A stretch of DNA of 64,000 nt from Acanthornis magna (lineage: Eukaryota; Chordata; Aves; Passeriformes; Acanthizidae): the NCBI GenBank assembly GCA_036785705.1, contig JAWUZG010001149.1, forward strand, positions 1 through 64,000, in the 5' to 3' direction. The translations under genes were made by a program, and so were the position numbers. This document shows, one piece after another, positions 14,101 through 29,450 of the stretch. Each line of letters begins with the position of its first letter. The first letter of the stretch is position 1. A model generated the notes under the pieces. The model made no database searches, was not told the origin of the DNA, and was given only the letters and a program-made list of their open reading frames with translations.

Positions 14101-17100
14101 TGCCAATTTAATCCTAATCTATTTGTTTTTAAAGACTTGATTCAGGCCCTGTGATACATGCTGTACTAGAAATATATTGAAAATTATGATTTTGCAAAGG
14201 GCATTTTATAGACATCCCATATCACAGCAAATTTCATCAACTTCTTTTAAAATACATAGATGAAAATATGCATTTTGTGTCCAACATTTAAATCAATGTT
14301 GTTTGTGTAATGCAATGTATTTGAAACACTAATTAGGTTGCCTGACAAGACTTTTCAGCAATTTAAGGTACTGAAAATATTTTCATTTATTCTCTACCCT
14401 TACTACTCTCAGACATAAAGCTGTGTATATTTATGTCTATTTTTCCCCCTCAACAGAAGAAATAAATTCACAACATCATGAAAATGGGATTTTACAATGA
14501 GTTAGCATTTATCACACCAAACCACTAAGACGTCTTGCTCAGCTGGAACTGTGCACATTCCCAGATGGTGTATTGGATTATAATTTCACAAAATGAGTTT
14601 ACTCTCTCAACAATTTCTCCTGCAATTTCCTCTGAAAAGTCATCTAAATACTTCCACAGTCTCTATTTCCACTCCCTGTGGAGTCTCCCATATCTTTTCT
14701 GTATGGCATTATTTTATTTTGCTATCATGGATTATTGTATGTAAGAATTATGCTACTGAGATTCTCCTATGGCATTCTTACTTTTTATTCTTTCATTATA
14801 ATATTTATAACAAGATCTTTACAAGCTGGCTTTTAATTTTTTTCATCCTGTACCTTTCACACAGTTCATTTTCCCTGCACCTGATTTCTTTAATAACTAA
14901 ACTATGACTTGCCATATCCATGAACAACAATGAAAAGTAAAAATTTATCTATGTTGACACCTAGGTAATAGGAGAGCTGCACAAACCCTAGAAAGACAAC
15001 TGCATTTCCGCTGTATGGTGAGACCAACTTGGTGGCCTACAGCACGGGGTCAGGAGGTGACCCTGGACTCGTAGGATATTGGCACTGAGTGCCAGCCCTG
15101 GGAGCAGCCTCTCCTGCTGCAGAGATGGGAAATGGTGCCAGATCTTCGCTGGCCGGGGGCTGAAGAGGAGGCAACAACAAGGAGAGGCCAGGGATGGTTC
15201 ATGTTTGCCCACAGTCACACGAGAACCCTGGCACCAGCTGGGTTAGTGACACATGAGCGATGGAGGCACCACGGTAACCTTTCTGAAACAGAAATTGCTC
15301 CTTAGAGGCATCACCTGCAAAAGTCTCTGCCCGAAGGTCATGAGGCAGAGAGAAATATGCTGATGTGGACTATTTTAGAGATGACCCAGAATATTTTCCT
15401 CACCTAATCTGGGCTCACCCAACCTTAATTTTATGATTCTAAATTAAGTATGTCAAGAAAAGAAACAGGTGTACAGCTAAATTACAGGTTACATTGCTCA
15501 GAGCACAACCCAAGGTTACAAAAGGGTTTTATTTGGACTTAGGGCTTGTCAGTGGCATTATATAATCCAACAACCAAGGATTTACATTATTTTACCTTTG
15601 TTCTCAAATGAAGATTTCTTACTGATTTATTGATTTTGTTTGTACAAGTGGAAGGAAGCTCATGGGTAATCCTTGGTGGTGGGACATTGCAGCTCTAATT
15701 AGGTCATCATCTCCTTTCAAATTGGAATGTGGCTTGCTTTGCTAAAATATTTGTATATTCTGAAAATTCAAAAATTCATTGTTTACTGCACACATACACT
15801 CAATATACCTCAAATAACAGTGACCCAAGCTCACACAATTAACACAGCAGTTACAGTATTGCAGGGACACCTTTGCTATTGCAGACCTCCAAAAGTAGCC
15901 CATTTTTTGTAGTTTGCATAGATGCTGAGACAAAACACAACTTCTGATAAGCATCACTCTTGTTTCCAAGAGATAAGTAATGAAACAAACACAGCCATGT
16001 ACTCCCAAAATAATTTTGCTAAGTGAATGCAAGCAAATTGGATACCAAGGTAAGCCTTTTATTTGGTTATAATCCCTGTGTGGATGCCTATTCTAGCTAC
16101 AAAGGGCATGTGCAAGTTGCTCAGTCAAACATCATTTCTGGTTAATGACAGAACAACTCATACATAAAACATAAAAGTTTGCTTGGCCTTTACACTCCAC
16201 CTTGTGCAACATCTCAAATAGTTAACATGCACAATGTATTAAAGAAAAAAAATTTAAGAATCTACAGTCTTAACAAACGTGAACCAGTAACTAATCATTA
16301 CTGTTCCACTGTAATCTCTGCTGTCCACAACATACATTTCTGGACATAGAAATGAGAAAATTAGGTGGCAATATTTAAATTAATACACCATATACATATT
16401 CACTACATGCTGCTCTTACAAAATCTTGCACACAGCCAAACTATTGAAGCTGTCATTGGAACTAACAAACTGATCAAAGCACCTGGAAAGCAACAATGTT
16501 CTGAAGTAGAGCTGTGCTTTCTCCTTCTGCCTTACTGGAGCTCTGGTGACTAATCTGTAAAACTATTCATGCATTTCTCCATCATTTACTCTTTCCAACA
16601 CATTGCTCTCTTTACTTAATGCAACAGGTTAACATTCACAAAAAGTCTAATGATGAAAATAATTAAAAGCTGTTTAAAATTCACAAATTTGGTGTTCGGC
16701 AAAAATATGTAAATCAATGAATCAGTAAATGGATAAATTTACTTTTTAGTTATAAATGGAGTTCCTTGGGATTTTTTGTTTTCCTCATGCATCTCGTGTT
16801 CTAGACGACAGATTTTACTAGCAATGGTTCAATCCATGAAGGCTGCATATTGGAACTAGCAGGTACGTGTACATTTATAGCCCTATACATATTAGACACA
16901 TATATGTATACACACACACATATGCACACATTTCTATAGACACAAATAACCTTTCAGAGACCCAAATGCACTCGAACATTTAAGCAAAGCACAAGAAGAA
17001 ACAGAATATATAGGAATCGGCAGATCTGAAGATCAGCCACTGGCCTGGAAAGGAAATGCTTTCTCTCTGGCAGTTTGTGAACATATGCTCTTAGACGTGA

Positions 17101-20100
17101 GTCATATGTGGGACTATATCACACACACATATAAAATAACACATCATTTACAAATTACAGACTTTTCACATCTAAGCATTTCTGGAACATGACTGAATCC
17201 AAACCATTAGTACTCCAGGAAAGCTCATTACACAGACAATTTAACAGACTAGAAGATGCCTTTCCCAAGATACTTTCCCAACTTATCTTGGGTTATTTGC
17301 TAAATGGACAGAACAATATTGCTCACATCTCATATGAATTTCTTGCCAAGGCCAAGAAGTGAGAAGGACAAACAGTAAGGCTGTGGTTATATAGTCATCT
17401 CAGACAGCTAAAGACATGCCTTTTCCCCAGCAGCTGAAGCCGCACCTTTCACTTTAGAGATGCAAAGCTGTGCTGGTTTTGGATGGCACAGAATTTTTTT
17501 TTTCATAGTAGCTGGTATGGGGCTGTTTTGGATTTATGCTGAAGACAGTATTGATAATACAGGGATGTTTTAGCTTTTGCTGCACAGTGTTTACACAGAG
17601 CCGAGGCCTTTTCTGCTTGTCATCCCATCCCAGCAGTAAGTGGGCTGGGGGTGCACGAGAAGTGGAGAGGTGACAGAGCTGACCCAAGGGATATTCCATA
17701 CCATACAGCTCATGCTCGCTATATAAAGGTGGGGAAAGGAGGAGGAGGGCAGGACATTTGGAGCGATGCATTTGTCTTCCTGAGTCACTGAACACCTGCC
17801 TGCCCACAGGAAGCAATGAATGTATTCCTTGTTTTGCTTTGCTTTTTGCAGCGTTTCTGCTTTTCCTATTATACTATTTTTTTCTCAACCCATGAGTTTT
17901 CTCATTTTTTCTCTTCTGATCCTCTCCCTCATCCTGCTGATGGGGAGGGACTGAGTGCCTGCCTGGGGCTTGGCTGCTGGCTGGGGCTAAACCATGAAAA
18001 CAGAGCTGATTGGGAAGATATATTTTTCAAACATGAAGGAAACAAGAGTACTCAATTTTGACATAATTGGAGTTTCCGGTGCAGCCAAAGGTCTTTCAAC
18101 TGCCTCAAAGCACTTCATAACCTGGAGGTGGGAAATAGAGCTGGGGCTTCAAAGACCAAACCATACACCTCTGCTGTGCTTGCTGCAACCAGTCCCATCT
18201 AACCCTACTGCTCTGTCTTTAACCACGGCAATTTCTCCACTAGTGGGCCTGACCTCAGACCTTGAGGAAACATTAGGTTCTAATACAGGTGTGGGGGTGG
18301 AATTGTTAATGGTACAGAGTTTTGGTATCTGAAGACAGAGAAGTTCTTGTCTAGTCTATATGCTTCAGGCACAGGAGGATGCTACATGCAGCACGGATCA
18401 CCCAAAAAGAGGTGACACTTTTTTTCAGCTCACTCTGAATGGATTAGAGCAAACAGGTAACATTCAGACACACAGCTGCAGTAGAAACCCCTATCAGTAT
18501 CTTGACATTCATCCAAGTAATGAGTTACGAGAGTTAAGGGTTCAGAGAAAGATATTATCGTCCCTTAATCACTGACCAAAACCAGCAGTTTATCGGAAAA
18601 CTGATTCTCACAAACTTTGGCTTCCCACAAATAGCAAGAATACTTTTTTCTCTCCCTATTTCTCTCCAATACTACTTTTTCTTTTCCCCTCCAGCCCTTT
18701 CTGACCCCCTGACTGCCCCCCAACACACACACAAACTTTGTGTTCCTCTCTGTACAGTTTTTTCTGCTAAGAAACATTCGATTACATCTTCTTTCATGTT
18801 CAGACTTTTCTTTAAATTCTGCTTGGATTTTTTTGGCTCTTGCTTCTTGAAGTTGCCATTTCTGTGAATCATTAATTCAGAGATGTATGAACAATCTTAC
18901 TTGATAGACTGTGTATTACGTTACCTCTCACTTTCCTCTGTTATCTTACATGTTGTCAAATCAGACTTCAAATTATGTCACAGCTACTCTTTCTGAATGG
19001 TTAATTTTTCACTGAGAGTCACACAGATGGGCAATTATTTTAAGGCTTGAATACCTGCCAACAATTGTAATGGCATAAAGCTGATCTCAAAAGCCCACAC
19101 AACCATAGAAAACACCAAAAAACAGAAGACAACTCTGAATGTAAACTATACCAATTTTTATGGGTGGCAAAGTTTAAATGAAAATTTTCCACACTATTAA
19201 CAAAGCCTTCAATCACTAAAAGCATGTACTTCTGTATATACAAACACACAAAGGTGCACATTTTAAATCCCAAAGAATAACTAGAGAGAACCAAACCAAC
19301 ATATAGAATAACAATGTTTCATTTATTTATGTATTTTAAAACAAGCACACTACTCATGGGAGGAATAGGATAACCATCCTTTAAGCTCCATGTATTTATC
19401 TATAAAAATGAATAAAATAGAAGCACCACTCTTGAAAAAAAAAGTCACCTGGAGAAGTGGGAAGTGGGTCACTTTCCATGTCCTCTAGCCTGCAGAATGG
19501 CCAGTGACTAATAAATCCTCTTTTAACTATCTGTTATACATCCACTGAAACTGGGACAAAAAATATGGAGTCCCTCATATAAGCGTCTGGAAAACCACCC
19601 CTGCATTGTGGCCCTCTCCTGTTGCTGGCATACATTGATTCTGCATACTGACACTGCTCCTGCTGCAATGTTATCCCACTTACAGAATAGCCCAGGGAAG
19701 AACTGAGATCTAAAGAAATCACCAAACTTACTTCTACAGCCACCCTGAACAATAACATACACATAACAGTACACAGAAAAGAGTTTATCTAAGTGTACAA
19801 AGTCATATAGCACCAAGCCAAGTCTGTCACTCACCTAAATCATCTGCTGCCTTCCCCTCTTTCCCCCTAAAAGCCCTCCCAAATTTTTATCAATTTTCCA
19901 AAACTCTGAAACAAACCCCCAGACATTCTGAAAAATGCACATTGAGAATTAGGACTTACTGGTTTGCACAGGATGAAACAAAACAGTGATAAGAAGGATT
20001 ACTCAATACAGCCATCTAAAGCACGCTTTCAACAGAAAGTGTTGCCATGAAGCGGTCCATGCTTCAAGGTGCACATGGAGAAGTCTTTCATATCCAGAAG

Positions 20101-23100
20101 AATCATTTGTAGAGAGACTCGAATATTTGGTTCCAAATCTATAAATAATTAAAATTAATAATTAAATACATAGCCAGTCTTGTCTGAAAAGAAAATTCAG
20201 AAACTGTTACAAGTACTTCTTCAATGACATCGACTTTCTTAAGCATAGTACAGACTTCTCTCAACAGTGAAAAATGGAATATGTGATGTTTCAGAAGCAG
20301 ACAAAGAAAAGGCTGGGTGCTAAACCACAAGTTTCTAGGAGACTGCTCACTTCACCAGGACTTTGTTCAATACTCTAGCAGACAATACCAGCAAGCGCCA
20401 GCTCCATACAATACACACCAGTAGAATAAAAGAGAAAGAGAGTTCAGGCAAACTGTAAGAACAAACCCTGCCATTATTTGAATATTCGCCTGATTTTATA
20501 ATAATTTTGTTTCATGGGATTTTTTTTTCCACATGTGGTTCTCTTTCCTTTTCTCCATTTCTTTTCTACAAATTTAGAGAATGGTCTAAATTGCAGACAT
20601 TGTAGAATGTCTACTATAGAATTTTGAAGAAATCCTGACATTGATTTCAGGCATGTGAAATTGTGTGTTCATACATGGACACACAGCCAGGTCTTGAGAT
20701 CTGTAAAGATCCTCCTTGGCATGAGTGTCCTATTAACCAACTACAGTCCATGAGTAAATAGGAAAGGATTGAGAAAGTGAAGGGAACACACCAGAACGTG
20801 TCAGTCATTTATGATCAGCAAGGCAAACAATAGCATTACAGTGCTAAGTTTTAAAATTCCATTTCAAGAAATTGTTTATGCTGTTGAAACAGAGCTGACT
20901 TCATAAACCACATACAGTTTTGATTCCAGAGCATGCAATAATTAAAGATATAGTTGGTAGCTGTTGCACAGATTTCCTGTTTTCAAGAGGAGTGAAGTTA
21001 ATTAATCTCTGGCTTTCCAAAAGCATTAAAAACGAGAAACAGCCTTCTAGACTGCCACCTTTTAGACTGATTTGGCCAGAATCGGTTTATTAAAGCAGCT
21101 TATCTATTTAACATCACGGGGACTACCAAGTGCATGTTCAGCTCTTCACAGATGAAGAGAACTGTTCCTCTAGCTCACGGCTGCTTCGCCCAAAACAGTC
21201 CCCAGACTTGAGTGGAAGTATTAACACTAATAATCCATCAGCCAAAGGGAGGGAAGACTGCACATCTCACAGACCCACGAGTTCCATGAATGACTACACA
21301 GCAGACAGCAAAATAAGCAGCAGTTAGCATAGAGACAGGGGGCATGAGAAAAAGCAATGTACTACAGGGGAAATCAGGCACATGATGAAGAACTAAAAAA
21401 ATTTCATCAGGAATTTATGTGAACTCTTCTATTGCTCTCATTCAAATCAATTCTCTCTGAGCAGAACACCTATAACACTGCACTTGCCTTGCAACTAGGT
21501 GACTACTAATTACTACCTGGACTGAGAAAGATGCTCCACTGTTTTAATACTTGAAAGAGAACAGGGTTGGCAACCTCTGTGTAATTAGTTTCCTATCAAG
21601 AGAAAGGATTTCAGATGTAGGATGCCTGAGGAGGAGGGAGAGAGGACAGCCTCTCTGTATATACAGACACATTTTTGTTCATTCTTTTCTCTCTGGTGAC
21701 CTCCCCTTTATCTTCCTGCACAAAGGCCCTCCATAATCTTGAAAATATAATCTCAACCATCAAGACAAACAGAGCCCACCAATAATATGCGTATTCCACA
21801 TTACCTTCACCACTTGCTCACAAGAAGGCTAAATTTTTGTGTGCAGTTCTGATCCAGAGTCAGCCCAGCGTAACATTGATGTTGGTGGTGCTACTCTGGT
21901 TACATTCTTATTATGTAAATTAAGAGGCCAAATTTTGCCTTAAAGAAGTACGAGATATGGTGCTCTTTCTGTAACACATGCTTTATTTGTGGCCTGCTAT
22001 TTTTTTCCCATTTTATCTCCTTAAAAGAACAACAATCTTTCTTTCTTTCTCATAGGGTAGAATCGAGAAAGGTTTCCTTTTCATAGAGATTGAACTGTTT
22101 CCTATAAACATTGTTTCTATTACATCTACATGATCTAAGATAATGGCTGTAATAGAAAATACAATGAAAAATAATGAGTGAGCTCATTTGAAATACAGGA
22201 GGCTTTGTCTTACTGGTAATAGCCAGAGGATGCCATAAAAGAAAACAATCCCTTAAAAATGCCAGACCACAAAAGCAGTCGATAGACATAACGATAAGCA
22301 CTGGCTAATCAATAGTGGTAAGTCAGTGCAACTCAGCTGACAGATGCTTCTTCAACAACAGTTTGTCTAATTCCTACCTCACTAGCATAAACATATCAGG
22401 CCAATGCCTTAATAAGAAAGCTCTTCAGTAGATAACATGGCAGCAGAATGAAGATGGTACCACACCACCCCCTTACCAATTACCTCGATCTCTTCTATAT
22501 TTTGCAGAACAAGGCCTCCCCAGGGACACTGCTGACTACCAAAACCTTATTTTTATATGAGGGTGGAGGACATAAGGAGAATCAACATTCCTTGTCAAAA
22601 GCAATTGAATGCTGCAGCACTCTGACATGCTTTCAGAGAATGCAGAAAAACATCAGCTAGCGAAGAAAGGGGACATCTGAATAACCACAGCTAATAAACC
22701 ACAGCTAACCAGAGCTGTCTCTAATAAAGAGGTAAAAAAAAAATAAGGAAAAGTTATTTACTAGACATTTGTTTTAAATGAAATGAAACAGCAAACACTC
22801 AGGTTGACCAATTTTTCAAGCATATTCATACACTTTCACAGCAGAAACTTATCTGTGTGTGTGTGCAGACTTAAACAATAAAAAAACTTTTTTAGCTACA
22901 ACAGGCTGCAAGAATAAGTCTTACCTTTTACAAATGAGGTTGTTCCTCACTCCCATCCATTTCCACATGATGCTGTGGGGGATCCTAGCTGCATCACTGT
23001 GACCAGGCCACCTGACTTTTTGGGCTCACTTTGGTTTCTCCTGTTCTCTCCACTCACAAAGGCTCTTTCACCACCAAGTGCTCTCTGGCCTGTTCTCATT

Positions 23101-26100
23101 TCTCTCTATACCCCTGAGCTTTTGCTTCCCAGTTTGCCAAGGATAGGGATGTCCACTGCTTATTTGTGAAATCTTCAAATCTGCACTTTCCTGTGCACAT
23201 CAATGAGCAGCATTTAATTTTCTAGGGCTTCGCTGTTGCTGTGTCACACTGCACTCTCTGAACGATGGGATGGGCCACAAGTATCTATAGCTGTTCCACT
23301 TCTCCCAGGCTCCCTTCAAATAACATTTTTATTGCTTTTATTTCTTGTTTCTCATCTTTTAAGTGGATTCTAAGCTTCTAACACAAGAAAGCTGTTCTTA
23401 AAGCCTGCTCCCTTTAAAGTATCCAATCAAATTCAAAGTCTTGGGGCCAATTGCAAGCAGGGAGTTCAGCTTGTTGCTGATTTAAGATACTTAGCTCTAT
23501 CACAAAACCAGGCAAGTTTAACACCTGCATAACTTCACTGCAAAAATAGAGAACACCTGTGATTTCTCAGACAGCTAATGATGTAGGAAGGAGATTGCTG
23601 CAGTTTTCATTTTAAAAAAGTTAATCAGTCATCTATTTTCAACCTGGATATTTGGGACAAACAAAGACAGGTTTTAGGCATAGAGGGCACCACCTATTCT
23701 CCAAAATAATGGCCATGGTCAACCCTCCTGCCACGGCCAAGCCTTCAGCATTGATGGAGAAGCCTGTCTGTGCCATACAGCCATGAGGGAGATAGTTCTT
23801 CAGCAAGTTTATGAGCAACATCAGCATCCCTTGCCCTCAGTGGGCAAGAAACGCTTATCCAATTTGCCTCCTCCCCCCTCTAAAGCAACAGCACAAAATA
23901 AGCACATGAAGCCCTTTCAAATAAAATAAAGTCCCTTAAAGTACACCTGCCTCTCTGGAAGAGTTGAAAGAGCAAATCGCATTAGTGAGGGTATCAGTTG
24001 CCTGAAGCAAGATTAGTCACAATTGAGAGCCACGAGAGATGCACTGTGCTTCTCAAACAACCCTGGAGAGCAGCAGACATGGCACAGGCACAGCAGCTGA
24101 CAGAAAACAGCACCTGGAGGTCAGCTGGGGCACTCAACACTCTCAAGTGGAGGTGGAAGTTCCGGCTCACACTGCAGCATCTGGCCCCTAAGGTGTTCCT
24201 CAAAGTTTTCAAGTGCTGCAACAAGAAGAAATTAAGAACCTCTGAAGTAAAAGAAGGCCTCTGAATAAGGCTGTCGTCCCTCACCTCCTACACAGCAGGA
24301 GGGCACTGTTAGAAATAGATCTTAATATCGATGAGCCTCTGTGTGTCTGGCTGCTCTGGTCACAGGAATTCAAATTTGTTTGATGTTTTAATGGCTTTGA
24401 CAATGTTGCAACACTTCAGATATTGACCCCACTGTATAATCTCAACTGAACTCCTGAACCATGCAAATATGAACACTAACACAACCAGAAGTTATTTTTT
24501 ATTTTATAGCCACCACATTTTATTGCCACACCCTCCTAGACATCCTGTAAAATTAGACACTGTGTAACAGAGGCCATGACATGATATTTCCTGGTCTCTC
24601 AATGCCTGCATGTATGCATATGCTGGGTGAAGTAGAGAGGGAGATAAGGGAATTCTTCAGATGCATTATAAATTACACTTGAGTAACAAGGCAAGGATGA
24701 AAGTAAATTCTGCCAAAACTTAAACAGATGTGTATAGATACCATTTAAAATATTCTAGTGGTATTATCTTCCATATTTTAATACTCCCCCAGTTAACCGA
24801 GCAGATGACTCCTTTATCTCACAGTTGACAACTGAAGGTGCTTCATGAATGACAATTTTGAGAAAAAAGATGAATTATAGCTGAAACAGTATCTGAAACA
24901 GTATGCCCCAATCCAAAAAATATTAGCTGACTTTTCACTGCTGGCAATTATAGTTTTAAGAGAGTTCTAAAATCAGTTCCTATAATTTCTTATTATAAGG
25001 GGGAAAACAAAATCAATCAAGAAGTGTTTATCCTGCTTTGCTTGTGGGGGTGGGGGGGAATATTACACAGTGGTGTTGACTGGCTTGTAGTCAATTCCAT
25101 ATAACTTTACTATGGCAACAGTTGCATCACTTCATATCATGCAGTCTCAGATGAAAAAATTAAACCAGCACCTCCTCCCTTCATTCTTTCACTTTGATCT
25201 TCCTTGAGGTGGACTTAAAAGGCTCTGCTTCCCAGATTTCCATGCCAGTGAGCCTCTGCTTATAAGATTTCTAACTGATTGAGCAGATTTTTCCTATTTA
25301 CAAATTATCCAGTAAAAGCATTTTGCTCTGAAAGCTCCTTTGTGCTACATGGTACATCCAGCTCTTAGGGGGTTAATGCATGAAATGGATCACTGGGTTG
25401 AAAATAGAAATCACCGTTAAAAAGATGGGGTACCAGGAGAATTAGGCACAACATAATATTGTAACCACTGAGAATTCTCAACAGTAAAATAAAGCCTTAT
25501 ACTCCCAGCATTTTCATTAGTTTTCCAGTAGTGCTGGACGCAGTGTGAATTACAATGAGCAAGAAAGCACTGGTTGCTCTCTTTAAAGAACATGCACTGT
25601 ATAGGGGGAAGTCATTTCTTCAGATCATACTGGGCTGGTTATTGGTTTGTATATGCTGGTATGCATTTCAGCACTTAGAAATTATATTTCTCTCCTTTAC
25701 TAGATTCTGCATATATAGTCTGAAAAACAATATGTGTTTAGAAGCTCTCAGAATGAATCTCATTGTAAGGTAAATATTTGTTTAGAAGTATGAATAGTGA
25801 TAGAAATCTGTAGAAAGAGCATTCTGCACCAAATCTTTCACTGAGAGAATGTTTTTTTACGTCTAGACAGGATGTGCTGTGTTTTCATTAAAACAACTGC
25901 AGAAGATAACATTATGATGACTAAAAGCCAAAATGACAAAAATTGAGGTTGATATAAGTTTCTACTACAGAACGTTGTTTTGCTAGTAGTTAGCTATTCA
26001 TCAGAAGAAAAAAAGAAAAAGAAAAAAATTAACAAACAAACAACCAAAAAAAGCTGCAGGAATAAACTCATTTGGACAAATAGAGCATGTATTTGATGTG

Positions 26101-26750
26101 GTTTAGTCCTGTCCCACTCCAAAGCAGTACTAAAAATACCAACATATTAAAATACCAACAATTATATTGGAAAAGATGCCAACAAGCTTATGTGTACAGA
26201 ACTACTAATTTCTCTGAAACCACTACTTATAAAGCTCTCTAAGAATTAAGCATATGATCTGTATTGAAAGGAAGGTATGAATTGATTCAGGCCTTAGCTC
26301 AAACCTTCCAAATACTTATTTGGGGAATCTATAAGTATGGGTTAAAAAAACCCCAAAGATGTGCTCTCTGACCATCTGTTGAGCATAGATCTCTGTTTTC
26401 AGCTGCATGATAGTATCTGGAAGACCAAGCTCAGGCCAACGTGCACAACCATGGAAAACCAGAGCTTCTCATTCTAGAGAGCCCAACCGGCCTCGACAAC
26501 ATTGTACAGAGCCTGCAATATGCTCTGTATCACAACATGCTCCTCCACTGGGAGGACTCTGGTATGAATTCAGGGACATGTGCCACATGCAGAAGTTCGT
26601 AGCAAGGAAACTTGCTCAGAGCCTAACTTCATGCAAGTCCCTGCACCTCAGAAAGTCTGAAAAAGTGTTGAAAACCAGCTGCTTACCTCCTAAGCAATTA
26701 CCCACCCTACATGGTATGGACAGTTCGCATCTTTTGCGCACAGTGAATTC
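11200..26750. other. AT-rich non-coding stretch, no gene recognised
   Basis: No open frame here has a recognisable domain. The longest, 187 codons on the plus strand at 13,032-13,595, changes composition midway and looks accidental. A short mixed CA/TA run lies near 16,890-16,930. Terminal FBXO15 exons, if present in the window, should lie on the minus strand somewhere below 29,177, but I could not find a convincing one here. Confidence 0.55.
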
Positions 26751-26769
26751 CAATGCAATTCACAAAAAC

Positions 26770-27110
26770 ATTGATGACGGCTGGAGAGAGCTTGTGCCCC
26801 TGCTCAGACAGGCTGCCTAGAGCAGGCTGCCCAGGACCGTGCCCCATCAGGTCTTGAGTATCTCCACAGATGGAGACTTTACACAACCTTTTCCAGTAGC
26901 TGATCACCCTAAGAGAGAAAAAGCTTTTTCTTTTGTTCAGATGGAACTTCATGGGGTTTTTATTTCTGCCCATTGCCTCCTGTATCATCAGTGGGCACTG
27001 CTGAGAAGAGTATAGCTCCACCATTTTCATTCTCTCTAATTAGGTATTTATACACAGTGATAAAATTGCCCCTGAGCCTTCCTGTCTCCAGGCTCAACAC
27101 ATAGCTCGGT
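26770..27110 (-). mobile_element. CR1 LINE 3' fragment
   Basis: Read on the minus strand, the sequence follows the conserved CR1 3' region: a segment like the end of ORF2 leading into the familiar block with the ..GGGCAGCC.. phrase. The copy is diverged, with insertions relative to young copies. It is a 5'-truncated dead element of the usual avian type. It lies downstream of the last FBXO15 exon that I can see. Confidence 0.7.
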
Positions 27111-28138
27111 CAGCAGAACGTTTTTTGGATTGTTTTTTCAAATTTCAACATTACATCCTACGTTCTCTCATTATCCACCTTCTTTTGATGTGGCATTGCC
27201 TTGCCCTCAGGAGAAGTCAGGTGTTTTTTTGTTTGCTTTTTAAGGAATGGATTTTTAAAAATTGGGGGGGTTTGCACTACTTAAAGGGAAAGACTTGTCT
27301 TTAAACAACTATGATAATGACAGAAGACTCTAAATCATGCAATTAACAAGTATTAAAGCTTTTTCCTTAACAAATAATCTGATATTGCTCTCTTGAGGAT
27401 TGCTTCTTCTTTTTATCCCCCAAATGCAAACAGCAAGCTGTTTACAAAGTCATTAAGACTAAATATTTTCTGAAAAAAAAAATAAATTTCAACAAGTAAT
27501 AATCAGCTTTGGTGCTGTTTTCTGGGTTAGAGCACATACCTCTAGATACCAAAATTTTGTTGGACTTCAGTGGCAATAAAAGGTCTGGAATGCGATGTGT
27601 AGAGCATTTGCTCTATTTTCGGGGGGATAACCAATATCATGCAGCCCCTCTGCACAAGGGACAAGCAAGGATAGGTGAGGCAGGGAATGGACACCATATG
27701 CTCTATCATATCTGATACAAGTTACTCCCCTTACAGGATAGCAAAGGACAAGACCACCAGTTAAATCAATGGTGGCTTCAAATCACATCAGAGACTGAAA
27801 TGTTATAATTTATGGCTTAAACGTCTTCATGAAGGACTTTTGCCTATTGTAGCAAAACTGTACAAAAGCTGCAGAGCAAACCACCAAAACCCTGAATGGA
27901 GCCCTGAACTGTGAGCTGATGGAGATAAGATAAAGTAAAAACTCCAGGCTGGGGGAAAAGAATACATTCACAGAGGGGTCAAGCTTAGCACCTTTGGGGT
28001 AGAGACCATAGCCCCAGGGCTATCAGCTGCCAGGCCAGCACAGACCCTGACACCAAAGGGTGGGGGGAAGAGAGGTTTTGGATGTGTGGTGAAAAAGCCT
28101 CTGGTCCGAGGCTGTGCAGACAGAGGAGCCCAACTGCC

Positions 28139-28290
28139 CTACTCTTCCTTCTTTCTTTCTTTTTCTTTCTTTCTTTCTCTCTCTTTCTCTCTCTCTTTCT
28201 TTCTTCTTTTCTCTTTCTATCTTTCCCTCTTTCTTTCTCTCTTTCTTTCCTTCCTTCTTCCTTTCCTTCTTTCTCTTTGCCTTTTTTACT
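28139..28290 (+). repeat. CTTT/CT-rich microsatellite
   Basis: About 150 bp made almost only of C and T, with CTTT units mixed with CTCT and CCTT. The complementary strand gives spurious Lys/Glu/Arg-rich reading frames, and the plus strand gives Phe/Ser/Leu-rich ones. A T-run follows at about 28,350-28,364. Confidence 0.95.
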
Positions 28291-29176
28291 GTTACAGAAA
28301 ATATATCGATTCTTTGGCAGCAACATCTAACCTCGTTTGGTTTTAACCTTTTTTTTTTTTTTTTGCTATATTTCAAACCTTTCTGGGTTCAATCCATTTT
28401 ATTCACAGAGATCTAGCTATCTTTGCTCTTCTGTGTTTAAACCCATTCGTAACACATCATGACATAAAAATCACCACATCATCAATAACGACTCACCCTA
28501 TCATGAAATAAAGCTCTGATGCAGTTCAGTCACTGGGTTTACTACATCAGATCTTTATTTCATGAGGAAGATTTGTGTGAATGAAGTCATTTTTCCGACG
28601 CAGATTGTCTGGACTGAACAAGGAGGACATGTCCCATCTGTGAGGTTTGTCCCACCTCCCAGAGCACTGGAAAGCCCAAGGCCGTTCCCTGCTAAGTTGA
28701 CAGCAGGTTTCTGGCTTCTGAGGCCTTTTCTCACATGCATTCACTGACATCTCTGGTGCTAAAAGCAGTCCACACTCCAGCCTTTTCCAGCACTGGCACT
28801 CCCCAACCAACCTATCCCAACAGTGATACTGCTGAGGAAGCTCACGCAAACATTATAACTGTGAGACCTTCAGCTTCCTGCCAAAGGCAGTGATGGGTTT
28901 AAAACACTCCTGACAGGGAGTCAGGGGAGTGTTTCCCTGACAGCAACAGGGAAAGGTTGAAAACCTTTGTTTTCCTAACAGATCTGGATAAAATCAGCCA
29001 AACTACAATAAAATAAGGACAGAGGAAGTACCCACAGCTGACATGCTAATAAAAATTCTCTTTGAGAATAAAGACTTCCAGCGTACACAAGAAAGCAATC
29101 CTGAAGTACAAGCAATCCACTGTACTTTAACTTCAGTTGCTCTCCACACCTCAGAAAAACAATTTTAAGACCTTAC

Positions 29177-29379
29177 CCTAGAACTCTCTGCATGGAAGTA
29201 AGACAGTGTCTTGGTACCACACAACTCCAGCAAACAGGCTAAGAAAGCATCACTTTTTCCTTGAAACACCTGAAGACCGCAGGGCAGAAACACAACAGTG
29301 TCACAGCTGTCATGTTTCCAATGCACGTTTACAAGTTTCACTGTCCTGGAGCAAGGCATGTCAGGCAAGTAGAGCCACT
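29177..29379 (-). CDS. FBXO15: FBXO15, putative coding exon 9
   Basis: This minus-strand exon begins after a CAG at 29,380-29,382 and ends at AGG before a GTAAGG donor. It enters in phase 1, completing the lone G left by exon 8, and leaves in phase 0, so the 203 bp fit the chain exactly. The translation has a Val-Lys-Leu stretch followed by a region that can be aligned, loosely, with the C-terminal half of mammalian FBXO15. Similarity is weaker than for the other exons and the polypyrimidine tract is poor, so this is the least secure exon. Because it lies after the TGA in exon 7, relaxed selection could explain its divergence. Confidence 0.5.
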
Positions 29380-29450
29380 CTGGATTTTTCAGGACAAGGA
29401 TCCTAACATGCTTCATTCCGATAGAGAATCACAGCAGGCCTTTGTAACTG

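Noticed and set aside
20095..20160. Minus-strand Phe-Gly-Thr-Lys-Tyr phrase resembling the FBXO15 C-terminus
   Set aside because: The flanking frame has an early stop and no further match, and it lies 9 kb from exon 9. Not enough to call the last exon.
28023..28376. Lys/Glu/Arg-rich frames on the minus strand
   Set aside because: Direct translation of the CTTT microsatellite.
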